This document shows, piece by piece, positions 1 through 11,700 of a stretch of 21,497 bases of DNA; within the stretch, counting starts at the first letter, position 1, and each line of letters begins with the position of its first letter. Made by a program: the position numbers and the translations under genes. The notes under the pieces were generated by a model that saw nothing but the letters and a program-made list of their open reading frames with translations, ran no database searches and was not told the DNA's origin. This DNA comes from Cymbomonas tetramitiformis (lineage: Eukaryota > Chlorophyta > Pyramimonadophyceae > Pyramimonadales > Pyramimonadaceae): NCBI GenBank assembly GCA_001247695.2, contig LGRX02034231.1, positions 1 through 21,497 of the forward strand, in the 5' to 3' direction.

Positions 1-486
1 TCGCAGGTGTGTGGTGGCCGCCCTTGAATAATTCCTAAAACGCGAGAACTCCGCAAGTTCGCGCGATATAGGAACCAAACAGTACCGAGGGCAGCTGCCC
101 ACATCCTCTGCAGTTGTGCACATGCCTATCATTCCACGTACACAATGAAAGCCGTGCATGCTTTGCCCGTGCAGTGCCCTCGCATGCCACATTGCCATAC
201 ATGCATGCCACATTGGATATATGACAAGCGGCCATAGTAGGAGACGTTAGTTTGGGTGATAATTAGTCTACCGTATTGGTGGTTGCCTCAATATATCTCA
301 AGAAAGGGCTTAAAAAAAATCGTGAACAAGCAATCCTTGTGAAAGGACGCAACGCGATTTGGGTCATGTAATAAGGACCCCGGGGCAGAGAGTAGCCACT
401 TGAGTACCCACGGGCCTCGAGGACGGTGATCGTGTTCTCGGCGTAATCGAAGGATTTGGAAAGCGGCTCCGTATGAACACTACACG
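1..486. other. No gene recognised
   Basis: I see no convincing coding region here. A 13-bp direct repeat (GCATGCCACATTG) occurs twice around 182..216. The open frames here are short, and the minus-strand one spanning 364..723 lies opposite a better plus-strand candidate. Confidence 0.4.
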
Positions 487-1146
487 TTGACTCACGATAC
501 GGGGTGCCGTACGCAAATTGTCGGTGTTCTCAAGGACGTCGACGGGTCGAACTTCTCGATGGGTAGGCTTCTCACACACGATCCTCCAACGGAAGCGGCG
601 CATGGCCAAAAAGGGGGGAAGAAAGGCGGCTGCACGCTTCCCTTGACAGACAAGTTCTGTGGAGTCAAGGTAAGGTTCTACAAGCACAGCCCATGACAAA
701 CGTTTTCTGAGTATCTTCTGCACGTCTTCCGGACATCTGTCTGTTTTCTTTAATCACGTAAGTGAACATATTTGGAGCTGATCGTATACTTTTGTGTGCA
801 TGTCCACCCAGGTCCACTCCCTGACCTTTTTTGACAACGCCCCTGATGCCCTGAGCTGTTGGGCGCTTGGCAACGCGGCATGGCGACGGCTTCTGTAGGC
901 ATGGAGAAATACTTCGGGAAAGCTCTCACGGGTAACGACAAGATGGCAGGGCCCGGCGGGATAGGGAGCCAGCTCATTAATTCCCTTGAGGAAAAGGACC
1001 CGTTCGGGTCAAAGAGCAAGTGGTGCCTCGTGCTTCCCTATGACCACCTCCGCTTAGTCGAGGCGGAGCATGTGGGAAAGGTCTATGAGACCGCCGCCAT
1101 TCCCTCTCCGGCCGCACCAGAAAGTAGTGAGGGTGCCGATGAATAA
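487..1146 (+). pseudogene. Unrecognised gene fragment, two exons plus a frame break
   Basis: An open frame runs from before 541 to 669 and contains a Gly/Lys-rich stretch (GQKGGKKGG). It ends at a good donor, AAG|GTAAGG at 669/670. A pyrimidine-containing acceptor (CCACCCAG) ends at 811, and the next frame opens in matching phase 0 at 812 (VHSLTFFDNAPDALSCWALG). That frame stops at 896..898 (TAG). The adjacent +1 frame then continues as MEKYFGKALTGNDK and stays open to a stop just before 1147. The two halves join only if one base has been lost near 890 or if an intron exists that I could not place. No family is recognised. A tandem duplication of a 15-bp ACTTTTGTAAAT-type sequence follows at about 1146..1178 and could be 3' UTR. 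The true start is unknown and probably lies upstream. Confidence 0.35.
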
Positions 1147-1245
1147 CTTTTGTAAATGAAACTTTTGTAAATAAAAGTTGTCACTTCATCCTTCTTTGTT
1201 TTCATCCTACCTGCGAACTGTTTGTAACCTGAACGTATACGTATG

Positions 1246-1850
1246 GCAACATTTGGAAGATTTCCAGAAGACATACCGAAGATATTCAGAAGAAAAAGAA
1301 AAACAAAAACAAAAAACCACGCCCTTGGGGCGTATGAGGGCGTTTTTTTTTTTTTTCTTCTAAAGCGATCCCGAAGATATCTTCGGTATGTCTTCCGAAG
1401 GTCTCCTCGATTCTAGAAGATATAAAGAAGAAGCCCCAAAGATGTCTTCTGGATGACTTCTGAACACCTTCTGGATTCCGGGAGGTGTCTTCTGGACGTC
1501 TTCTGAGTTCTAGAAGACATCCAGAAGACATCTTCTGCACGTCTTATAATGTCTACCATCTTCTGAGCTCCAGAAGACGTTCAGAAGATTTTCCACGAAG
1601 ACATCCAGAAGACGTCGCAGAAGACATCCATAAGATGTATAGAAGACATCCATAAGATATCTTTTAGGTGTCTTCTGTACATCTTCCCCAAAAATATTTT
1701 GGACGTCTTCTGGAACTCATAAGATGGTAGACATTATAAGACGCGTAGAAGACGTCCTCTGGATGTCGTCTGGATGTCTTCTGGACCCCAGAAGACGTCC
1801 AGAAGACGTCGCTGAAGATATTCAGAAGACATGTCTTCTGGTTTTCCCAT
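1246..1850. repeat. Foldback element built of GAAGAC/GTCTTC motifs
   Basis: About 600 bp consists almost entirely of variants of AGAAGACATCC and its complement. The outer ends are inverted: CCAGAAGACAT near 1262 and ATGTCTTCTGG near 1837. A nested pair of 39-bp arms (1540..1578 and 1705..1743) is complementary with only two mismatches and a 126-bp loop. A second inverted pair (around 1270..1292 and 1375..1398) flanks an A-rich tract, a small CGCCC/GGGCG hairpin and a run of T. Open frames here (Lys/Arg/Glu-rich on one strand) are low-complexity shadows. A foldback or MITE-like transposon, or an expanded palindromic satellite, are the likely origins. I could not identify a target duplication. 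Confidence 0.7.
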
Positions 1851-1986
1851 AATGTAGGGATAGGCATTAAAACACAAGACCGTCAACACCTATTCTTCTA
1901 TTGGAGCAGAAGGGCCGTAGTGCTACTTTCATTTGTTCTGTGGGAATACGCGGCTTGAATATATTCTGGGGTGAGAGTTCAGCGGG

Positions 1987-2910
1987 TTACAGAAAAGTCC
2001 ACATCCATTTTCGGTCATCAATAATGATGTCCAAGAGATCTCTTCGGCTAGCATAGCAATTTTTGGGGTCACCAGATTCGTTCTTACACGCCTTTAAGGC
2101 CGCATGAGTATATTGTGCTCTCTCAGGGTGTAGCGGAGCACCGCTGATCGCATGAGCCTTACGCCTGGGTCCACAGTGGGTAGAATTGATCGATGCCAGT
2201 CCATTGTCCTGCGGCGATCCAACCACTGAAACATATCATACCAGACTGTACTAGCTAGAGCTGCCATATAATACTGCTGTGCCGAGGTCCAGAACATGTC
2301 ACCTGACTGCTGAACAAGCTGAACAGTAGCATAGGTCTCGCCGTCCTGGTTGTGGTAGTATGCATCGACTGTGTGCACAGTCACCACAATATCGGTGGTG
2401 TAGTCCTGTCAGGGCTGCGGCCTATCCTGCGCAGCGGCAGTGGCCGGCTCGGGGGCGGTGCCAGGGTCAGGGAATGTGGACATCTGCTTGCCGAACTCGG
2501 ACTAATTTCTGATAAAGAGTAGCTTACCGACTGGCACCACTTTGTTTTTCTCAAGGTCTAGGATGAGGTAGGCTGATGACCTGAGGTCTATGCTCACAAA
2601 CCGCCCAGGCACGGGGAGCCCACTTCTTCGAGACCCCCAGGTGGTTGCCGAGCCCGCATCCGCTGCTCATCCATACTGACATATCGCTGTGTGTCGAATA
2701 TCTGCATGCGGGAATAGGTGAAGTGATGTCCCAGTAGGTGGGATAGTGCGGCACCACTGCATCAGGGCCATGCGGTATAACGTCCCAGAGAAGCCGAGAA
2801 TGGGACTCGGCAAGGGGCCAGTAGGTGAGGTCCATATCAGCGGTATCTAGAATAGCCGGGGAGATGCCGGATATCTTACCGATCACATAGCCGTCCACGA
2901 AATTCTGTCA
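1987..2910 (-). pseudogene. Decayed intronless gene, family not recognised
   Basis: The minus strand reads as protein-like sequence from about 2900 to 1987, but across three frames. The first part (about 2898..2730; VDGYVIGKISGISP, then LLWDVIPHGPDA) shifts near 2715..2735 to a frame with QRYVSMDEQRMRARQP. That shifts again near 2612 to a frame with GRFVSIDLRSSAYLIL. The third frame then stays readable through two in-frame stops, TAG at 2502..2504 and TGA at 2409..2411, into VVTVHTVDAYYHNQDGE and SGDMFWTSAQQYYMAALAS. A last shift near 2215 gives a tail ending in KWMWTFL at 1987. Reading through both stops in one frame argues for a decayed intronless gene, such as a retrocopy, transposon or viral integrant, rather than spliced exons. 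Two GGTAAG motifs resemble donors, but their phases do not match any acceptor. Function is unknown. Confidence 0.45.
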
Positions 2911-4374
2911 GTTATTATTCGGTTGACGTAGCATATGAAGCAGTCAACATTGTATATGCCTTAAGTATGTAGTAAAACATAGAGATTAGGGTTTAAGGAA
3001 TGATGCTTCGACAGTATTCAATAATTCCTCGATAATAATCGACGAGGATCCCTTCCTGGCGATATAATGGAAATGGCACACTATAGAATGGAATTGTAAT
3101 TCTGCTAGCTGTTAGAAATTGGATTGACACACAGTTCACATTTACAAGATCCCGACGACCCGATGGCATCTTCGCGTGTGAGGTACGCCACTATTTGGAA
3201 AATCGTGTCCCACTAGTGTACCAGTCCCACGTAGTTTTCAGGGGGGAAATCCCTAGGTTATGCCATGCTACCCGGCACCGGGCACATGGCTGTACTGCCC
3301 GCGTGTGCCAGCTCTACGTTACCTTTCTTCTTTATCAACAACGCGGTGATCGACAATACTTCCGGTAGTGTGATCGATTAAGTTCCAGTTGGAATTGCAA
3401 CTGCCCTTAGTTTGTGCGTTGGTTTTAAGGTTCAGTATGTAGCCTAAAAATTAGCTCAGAATTGCGCAGTAATCTTGCTTGTATCTCTGTCGTCTGTAGG
3501 CATTCACCCCACTCTTAGCAGAGGTCGTGTACCGAAATCTGACCTGCAGCCCTGAGCGGGAGTCCTGATGCAGGCCCTTATCTGAAATCTCCAGTCTCCT
3601 GACGGTATGCCAACTGTTGTGGCTGCCGCGCCGCGCCGATCCGACGGACTACCCATTTTGGTTATGGGCATCGGCTCTTAACTGTTACAACATATCATGA
3701 AATCTCGAAAGCCCTAAAAGCTGGCCTGCTTTTACCCACCCGGAGAATATGCCCAGTCGGGTAATTTCACCTACTCCCCTCGTCGACCACAACCTACTGT
3801 GGGAAGTCGTCGTCTGGGACTATAAGAGTATCGGGCCGGCTAAAATAAAGTACACTGATACATGCAAGGTACAACGATACGCTGTAAAATGTTGGGAATC
3901 ATTACTGGTCCGCAATATTTGTAATGAGCATTCTCCGGGAGCCGCAATTCCAGGAATGAGCCATTCACCAACATCTAAGGTCCAAATCTAACCTGATTGT
4001 ATATTCCCGTGTGATTTAATCATCGGCACCCCTTAAAATCGCTGCGTATTCGATATGCACCCTACTAGTATTTATAGGGTAGGTGTTTGGAGAGAGATAT
4101 ATGACAAGTCATGCAACTGAGTTTATTGCAATATCACACATCGGGTCCATAAAATTCACTCGCTTCCACTTGCAACAGAAGAGACAGATGCCACCAAATG
4201 TATAAATAACAGCATTGCAATATGATTCTAGAAGCAATTCGTTTCAAGTGAACGATTCACATTCTGTAAAAGGAGACGATGATAACAGTATTTAACTGAG
4301 ATATGTGTCCGATGCCTGTGGCCATTTCAATAAGCACATCATGCATTGCTAACAGCTGATGATCCTTCCACCGC
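2911..4374. other. No gene recognised; distal part may be 3' flank of the kinase gene
   Basis: No supported coding region is visible. An 80-codon plus-strand open frame at 3749..3991 has no recognisable features and no splice context. On the minus strand, AATAAA lies at about 4122..4127, roughly 250 bp past the stop of the kinase gene, and could be its polyadenylation signal. The algal TGTAA signal was not seen on that strand near the stop. Confidence 0.35.
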
Positions 4375-5745
4375 TCATAGCTTGATGATATTCCCTTCAA
4401 GCTCTTCCAGGTCAAAAGAGTGATTGTAAGCATCGGGACAAAGGCCCCATCGTTGCTTAAACTTCAACCAGTTACCATCGCCTGAAATCAACTTCAACTC
4501 ATCGCCGCTGTTCAGAATAGTAGCCGTGTAGTTGGTGAGTGGTGCTAGCATTTCCACAGACTTGGGTACCTGATGCATATGATGAGAGATCCCAGTCACT
4601 TTCAAAATAGACTACATAGAGAAACTGCTTGTCACACACCAGTTTTTGGGATACTTTTAGTGCACCGAGGTTGTAACTTAAAGTAGGATCAGTACCACTG
4701 ACGGTTATTCTTGGAAAACACTCACACCTGCTCCAGGGCTTCATCCAGAAGGTGTCGAGGGACAGCTCGCCCAGTAATCTTTGCTCGTCGCTCCGCTCGC
4801 TCATACACTGCATCTGGGGGAGCTTCCACATGTATGATGGCAATGCGCCGGTAAGGCTGCTCCCTGCAACATTCTCCCATGAAGAATGACCCCAAGTAAG
4901 CCCGAGGTGTTGGCCGCCCCTTGGCAAAGCATGGCAGTCGAATTGTACAGAAATCACGCAGTCCTCTCAAAGCTCCAATCCCCGCAATTTATATGTTTTG
5001 GTTGCCAGGTTTTTGTTGCAGCTGAGGATTTGTAAGATATTCCCTCCGACACTGAAAGCTTATCCCAGGAGTCTGAAACCTCTCTTGTTTACACCAGATT
5101 CAGCTCCTCGCGATTTGGCAGAGTTATCAACTTGCATGAAAGAAAGCTCTTCCAAGTAGCAACACCGAAGATCTAGCACCAGTATCTCCATCGGGAAGTG
5201 AAAGAGAAGCTATTATTTGGAAGTGAGCTTGTGGACTTTCCAGAGTGAAGGCACACGCACACTATGGGCAAAGCGTTGGCACACTTGCACTACTCTCCGT
5301 GGACGTTAGTGGATTTACCGGCCTTCTGCTGACCCATCGGCAAGTGGAGCAAGAAAGAAAGATATGTGAATTCTTGGGATAAAGGAGGCAGGGTGGTCAT
5401 TCGGTGATAACAAGCAGCAAAAGGCCTCTTAAAAACTGCCGACATTCTGAGGTGAGGGTGCAGAGTAGAGGTTATGTTCAAGTGTTTCCCAGATGCCCCA
5501 CCAGAAGAGGGCGTTGAGTACACCGTGGAAAACACACCTTCGGATATGTTGGAAGTAGCTCATGTACCAACTCCAGTCTCGCAAACTGCCATCCACGATC
5601 ACGTGCTTCCGCCTCTGACATACAAGCTGCATCCCATGAGAAGCGGCAAGGCAAAGAGCAGGCAGGAAGCGGAGAACTGTCAGAGAAACTTGATTCTGAC
5701 CTGCAATGCCACTTCTGTCGCAATCTGCGCGATCAGCGAAGCCTC
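4375..5745 (-). CDS. Kinase gene, 3' exon block (exons 6-9)
   Basis: Exon 6 is a 45-nt microexon coding for 15 residues (EASLIAQIATEVALQ), between TTTTGCGCAG and GTCAGA. Exon 7 carries KHVIVDGSLRDWSWY and ends with a phase-2 donor AAG|GTGTGT. Exon 8 begins after GTTGCAG and carries the RIAIIHV strand and the arginine-rich ERAERRAKITGR helix. Exon 9 starts with VPKSVEMLAPL and ends in a TGA at 4375..4377. Introns 6-8 are 74, 674 and 158 bp. The block would be unrecognisable as a kinase without the P-loop exons nearly 9 kb away. Confidence 0.87.
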
Positions 5746-8700
5746 CTGCGCAAAACCGGTGCCAAGAACGATCTTGTCAAACCCTGCCTGCTCCAAGGTA
5801 ACAATAGGAACTTATCACGTGCAACACGAGGGCGTCTCCAGAGAATAGCTGGGCTAGCACGGAGCGGAATAGTAGGCAAGCATCAGCATGCACACATCGA
5901 GCAATGTCCGCGAGCGGTGTGCCCGTCTGGAGTGCACAAAGCTCACAAGAGGGAAAAGTGCGGAGACCGAAACACGGAATGCTAGCTGCTTTCCGTGCTG
6001 GCAAGATTGACCCTCCTCATCTGACACAAGACCGACATAGGTAACATTTGTAAGGACAACCTACATCAGCGCTATCCTGGCTAGCAAAGAAATTGGGATG
6101 AATAACACGTGCATACATACTGAAAGACACGAGGCACACTGACCAAGGCCAACCCTATGACACGAGGCACGCTGACCAGGGCGAGCCCTATGTTTGACCC
6201 ACAGGATGATAGAAGTGTGCAACAACAGGGCAAGGATGTGACACACGGTGAAACCGGCAGCGTGGATAACAGAATGCCTGCATATATACATACAACAAAT
6301 TTTAGTATGTAACACAATCACATCCGGGTACCGTGGAACAAGTATGTTCAGGTGGCATGACCCCGGCCAGCTCGTAAAACGAACAAAGCAACTATTGCAG
6401 GCATGGATAATGCATGCATACGTGCGTGAAATCCGTGCATGCATACATACAATGGGCTTAGCTCCCTCGCATATAGCCCCACAACCCGAAAGGGAAGCAG
6501 TTTTTATACTCTACATACATACACCCACAAAATGCATAAATACATAAAAGAGGGCCCAGCTCCCTTCCAATTGCCCCACATCCCGAAAGGGGTGCATTTT
6601 TCAAACCCTCTACATCCATGCATAAACATACTGAACGGCATGAGATCGGCAAGCAAAAGCCAGCCCACCATCATCCCAGTGGATGTGAGAAGCAAATCAA
6701 GAGCAGGGCGGGGCCGTGACAAGATACCACAAACACATTGAACGGCATGAGATCGGCCAACAAAAGCCAGCCCACCATCATCCCAGTGGATGTGAGAAGC
6801 AAATCAAGAGCAGGGCGGGGCCGTGACAAGATACCACAAACGCATTCATATTCCCAACCCAAATGCAAAGCAGCATGGAAAGATGATACGATGTGACCGA
6901 TCGTCGCCAAACAATTGTTGGTCTCTGGGTTACGGAGTAAGCGGACCCTGCTGGCATGCCCCCCAGTGGCTCCCGGTCGATGGATGGGACCTGTTGGTCC
7001 ATGGTTATTTTTGGAATTCAGTACAGGGTTATTTGCAAAAAGCGAGCGTAAACTTTCATTCTCAAAAGATATAGCAGTTCGCAGCTTGAAACGCCACGAA
7101 CTTTAGCGCCCAATCATTACTGATTGGGCAGTCTAAGTGAAAGTTCACTAAATAGAGTCTGACGTGCCACTGTCGAGTTCATAACGACTGCAGTGACACG
7201 TCTGCGATGGGCCGATGAACTATCACACACTGTGTCTTGCCGATGGTCATCATATGATCCAACGGCCACGATTAGTTCAGCAGATCTAGATCTAGATCTA
7301 AGGGTTTCATAGGGTTTCTTCAGGGTTCCTTCAGGGTTTGAGCATCCTGACTACTGTGCAAGGCCTAGACAGTCATGCTTTACATCAAACTGATCAGCAG
7401 ACACTGCAGATTCCAATACCCCTTCTAAAGGGTGACTGTCTAGTTGTCCTACTGCCAGTTCTTGGGATTGGTGCCCCTTCAGTCAGCAACACCCAGTTTA
7501 TGGGGATGGTGCCCCCTTCAGTCTTCAGTTCCAGTGATATGGGGATGGTGCCCCTTCAGCTCCAGTTTGTGGGGATGGTGCCCCTTCAGTCTTCATTTGA
7601 TCATCACGGGGTAGGTTGTCAAGATATCCACTCGTAGTCCAGGATAAAGCTCAGGATGTCCAGATAGTCCAACCTGACAAGCCTCGGGATCATCATCCTC
7701 ATGCGAGTCGGAGCCCGAGTCCAGATCGGGGATGGAGTCATCAAAGTTGTCACCAAAGTGGTCACCATCATCATCCTCGGTGAACACCTTCATAGAGTCG
7801 AAGATGTGCTTGGTGGCGCCACAATCCAGAACAGCGCTCTTGTCCATAGTGGAGCGGGGCGCAACTCGCAGGTCAGGATCCACCACCCCCCCGGCCACCT
7901 TAGCACAGCGAGCAGTAGCATCAGTAGGCACCGCCAACACTCTGTCCAGCACTGAATAATTGTCGGAGAGGGCGAGTCCAGAGGATGGAGGGTCCACAAA
8001 GGCAGATTTACCAGATTGCCCTCCCTCACCGAGAGCAGATAAAGCCTTACCGGTGTCCTCCAGGCCAGGGTATAAGTCAGATTGTCCACTCTCACGGAGA
8101 GCAAATAAAGTCTCACCAGTATCAGAGTGCTTCTCCTCCTCGCCAGCAGTGTGGGATATAACAACCTCAGGCTCGCCCACCTCCGTCAGGACAGAGTAGT
8201 AATTGAGCACCGGGAACACAGAGGACAGGGACTCCACAGGTACAGAGCCCCGACCAGATACCCAGGGCTCGCACGGGGTCGAACTGGAAGGCAGCGACCC
8301 AAAGATGTTGAGATTACCAGCCTCACCTGACCCTGAGCTGAGGGTAGATTGTGCACCGTCCAGTAATTCACATAATGATGACTCCACCAGTCCGGAGTCC
8401 TGATACGTCGATAGTTGGCCCAAGGCTGGACAAGAGGTCAGCGAGCCAGAGATGCTATCACAACCAGATTCCAATAGCCCAGAACCGTAGTCACTGGCAT
8501 ATATATCTTCACCAGTCTCGCTCAGACCAGGGTGTAAGTCAGATGCACTAGCCTCCCGAATGGCAAAAAGGACCTCACCAGCCTCTTCCAGTCCAGGATA
8601 AAGCTCAGGTTGCCCAGCTGCAGCACCAAGATGTTCACCAGGCTTCGGTAAGCTACCATTCTTCTCGTAGTCAGCCACCCTCTTGAGAATTGCCGCCTTG

Positions 8701-11700
8701 GTAGTCGGTGAAGCCTTCTTGAAGAACGCCTCCCGCTTCTCAACGTTCTTGATGAAACAGTCCTTAGCAGAGTGCCCACGCCTGTGACAGACAGGGCACG
8801 GGACTTCGACAGCAGCCTCAGATTCAGAATTGTCGCCGGTGTGGTTCACTGCGAGGGCACAGCGCGTCACAGCAGCACGCGGGGCGAGTATGGTGTCGTA
8901 GTGAGATGTGACTTGGTCCGACAGCACACTCGCGGTCGGCAGGGTCTCAGACATGAATTTGGCCTTGAGGAGCATATAGTCGGGGTGCAGTCGCACAATA
9001 GCCATGGCAGAAAATATGGTCTCAACCGTCTCCATACACAGAGGCTTGCCAGAAGGAGTAACGCGCGCGTTCGCGGAGTACTCGCGTATACGCCGAAAAG
9101 TCTCCTTCGACTCCAAAAACGTGGAGAGAGGAGGGGCAAGTCTCGAGAGTTGATTCGGTAGCGACAGCAGCCTATCCACTTGGGTGATGAAATAGACGAC
9201 GCTGGTGTTGTGTCGCAATTTGGCCAGTTCACGCCAAGCTCCGTGACCGTCAGAATGTTGTTCGTAGCTGCGAACGATAGCGTTCGCAGTGCCAGTGGTA
9301 ACACGGCAGAGGAAGTCATAAAATAGTTCATTTGCTTCCTCAAGATAGAGTTCATCCTCCCTCACCATTTGGAGCGGAGTAGACGCCGAAAGCAGTAGCG
9401 CAAGAGAAGGGTGGCGCAACGAAGGCTTAATTCTCGCAAAAAACTCGTCCCAAATTCCTTCCTGGTCAGATTCCTTACCAGAAAAGTACGAGTCCGCGGA
9501 AAGCCCCTTGGTCATATGAGATAGACCTGGTAAAGGACATCGCCCACCAGCGGGCGACAAAGGGAGATGTTTGTCCTCAGGGACAGGAGTGGCGCTGAGA
9601 CCTGGGTGATTAAGGCTGCGCATATCGTAGAGCTGAGCACTCAAACCTTTCATCATTTCCGTAAGCGCCGAGATTTGCTCCTGCTGACTACTCAGCGTAA
9701 CATCTCGCGAAGACGGCTCGCCAGAATAGGACACTTCATATTCTGGCGCGCCACCAGGAGGTGGCGGTGTCGCAGCTTGGCTATAGCTCTTACTCCCTTT
9801 GACCATAGTGAATTCTCTTACGCGCAGCGGAAAACTTGCGTGATAAACAAAAATGGATCCTCACTTACAATGTAAGTGGGCCCATAACCTTTTGGAATTC
9901 AGTACAGGGTTATTTGCAAAAAGCGAGCGTAAACTTTCATTCTCAAAAGATATAGCGGTTCGCAGCTTGAAACGCCACGAACTTTAGCGCCCAATCATTA
10001 CTGATTGGGCAGTCTAAGTGAAAGTTCACTAAATAGAGTCTGACGTGCCACTGTCGAGTTCATAATGACTGCAGTGACACGTCTGCGATGGGCCGATGAA
10101 CTATTACACACTGTGTCTTGCCGATGGTCATCATATGATCCAACGGCCACGATTAGTTCAGCAGATCTAGATCTAGATCTAGATCTAAGGGTTTCATAGG
10201 GTTTCTTCAAGGTTCCTTCAGGGTTTGAGCATCCTGACTACTGTGCAAGGCCTAGACAGTCATGCTTTACATCAAACTGATCAGCAGACAGTGCAGATTC
10301 CAACAGTTATGTCATGAATGCAGTCACACCACACAGCATGGACACCCCATGTCAAAAAAAGAAAACATGCGGGCACCTAAGTGCTCCCCACAAAATTCAA
10401 GGGAAAACACAGAAGGTGTAATTCACCACCTTCTGCCTCTCCTCGCAGCACGACAGACGAATCTACCGAGCTCTCCAAGAGGCAGTGCCCGCCAGAATGG
10501 CACCACAGGGATAACCGCCTCCCAAAACCCACTTCCACCCGGCGGCCGTCCCCGTTCACAGCGATCCGCCAGTACTTCATATCAAGGTCAAAGAACACAA
10601 GTCCCCCGGCATGTGTAATAACCATGAGCACTGTACACGGAGAGGGAGCTAGCGTCAGACGAATCCAAGATACTCCCAAAAAGCGAGCCGTAGACGAATC
10701 CCCGACGCACTCAAAGAGGCAGTACCCGTCAGAAGGGTACCACAGGGACAGCCACATCCCATCATCCAAATCATTCCAGTGGCCGTCCCCGTTCACAACG
10801 AGATGCCAGCACCCCATAACGTGGCTGTCGATCACCAGTCCCCCGGCAGGTGAAAAAGCCCCAAGGCACTGGACATAAATAGAGCCAGCCGCAGACGAAT
10901 CCCCGACGCCCTCAAAGAGGCAGTACCCGTCAGAAGGGTACCACAGGGACAGCCACATCCCATCATCCAAATCATTCCAGTGGCCGTCCCCGTTCACAGC
11001 GATCCGCCAGTACCCCATAAAGTGGCTGTCAACCACCAGTCCCCCGGCAGGTGAAAAAGCCCCAAGGCACTGGACATAAATAGAGCCAGCCGTAGACGAA
11101 TCCCCGACGCCCTCAAAGAGGCAGTACCCGTCAGAAGGGTACCACAGGGACAGCCACATCCCATCATCCAAATCATTCCAGTGGCCGTCCCCGTTCACAA
11201 CGAGATGTCAGCACCCCATAACGTGGCTGTCAACCACCAGTCCCCCGGCAGGTGAAAAAGCCCCAAGGCACTGGACATAAATAGAGCCAGCCGCAGACGA
11301 ATCCCCGACGCCCTCAAAGAGGCAGTACCCGTCAGAAGGGTACCACAGGGACAGCCACAATCCCATCATCCAAATCATTCCAGTGGCCGTCCCCGTTAAC
11401 AACGAGATGTCAGCACCCCATAACGTGGCTGTCAACCACCAGTCCCCCGGCAGGTGAAAAAGCCTCAAGGCACTGGACATAAATAGAGCCAGCCGCAGAC
11501 GAATCCCCGACGCCCTCAAAGAGGCAGTACCCGTCAGAAGGGTACCACAGGGACAGCCACATCCCATCATCCAAAGCACCCAAGTGGCCGTCCCCGTTAA
11601 CAGCGAGATGCCACAACCCTATGGTGAGACGTATTCCAGGTCAGCTATGATGGCCCGAACTCCCACCCATTCGGACCTGGCACAATGACACCGTCACGTA

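Larger units (their letters stand above)
7009..10305 (-). mobile_element. Copia-like LTR retrotransposon, Gag-only (non-autonomous)
   Basis: This element has two LTRs of 410 and 416 bp with 6 substitutions plus one 6-bp repeat-unit difference, and a 5-bp target duplication. The primer site is complementary to an internal part of initiator tRNA-Met. It also has a Gag ORF and a polypurine tract. Integrase, reverse transcriptase and RNase H are absent: the ORF ends 78 residues after the start of the protease motif. LTR identity of about 98.5% indicates recent insertion relative to its surroundings. It would depend on enzymes supplied by an autonomous relative. Confidence 0.92.

Noticed and set aside
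364..723. 119-residue minus-strand protein
   Set aside because: It has no recognisable features and lies opposite the plus-strand frame that ends at a good splice donor.
3749..3991. 80-residue plus-strand protein
   Set aside because: It has no recognisable motif, splice context or composition bias beyond chance.
6458..7002. Short hydrophobic open frames repeated across R1 copies
   Set aside because: They start inside R1, extend into TG tails reading as Cys-Val repeats, and lack consistent boundaries.
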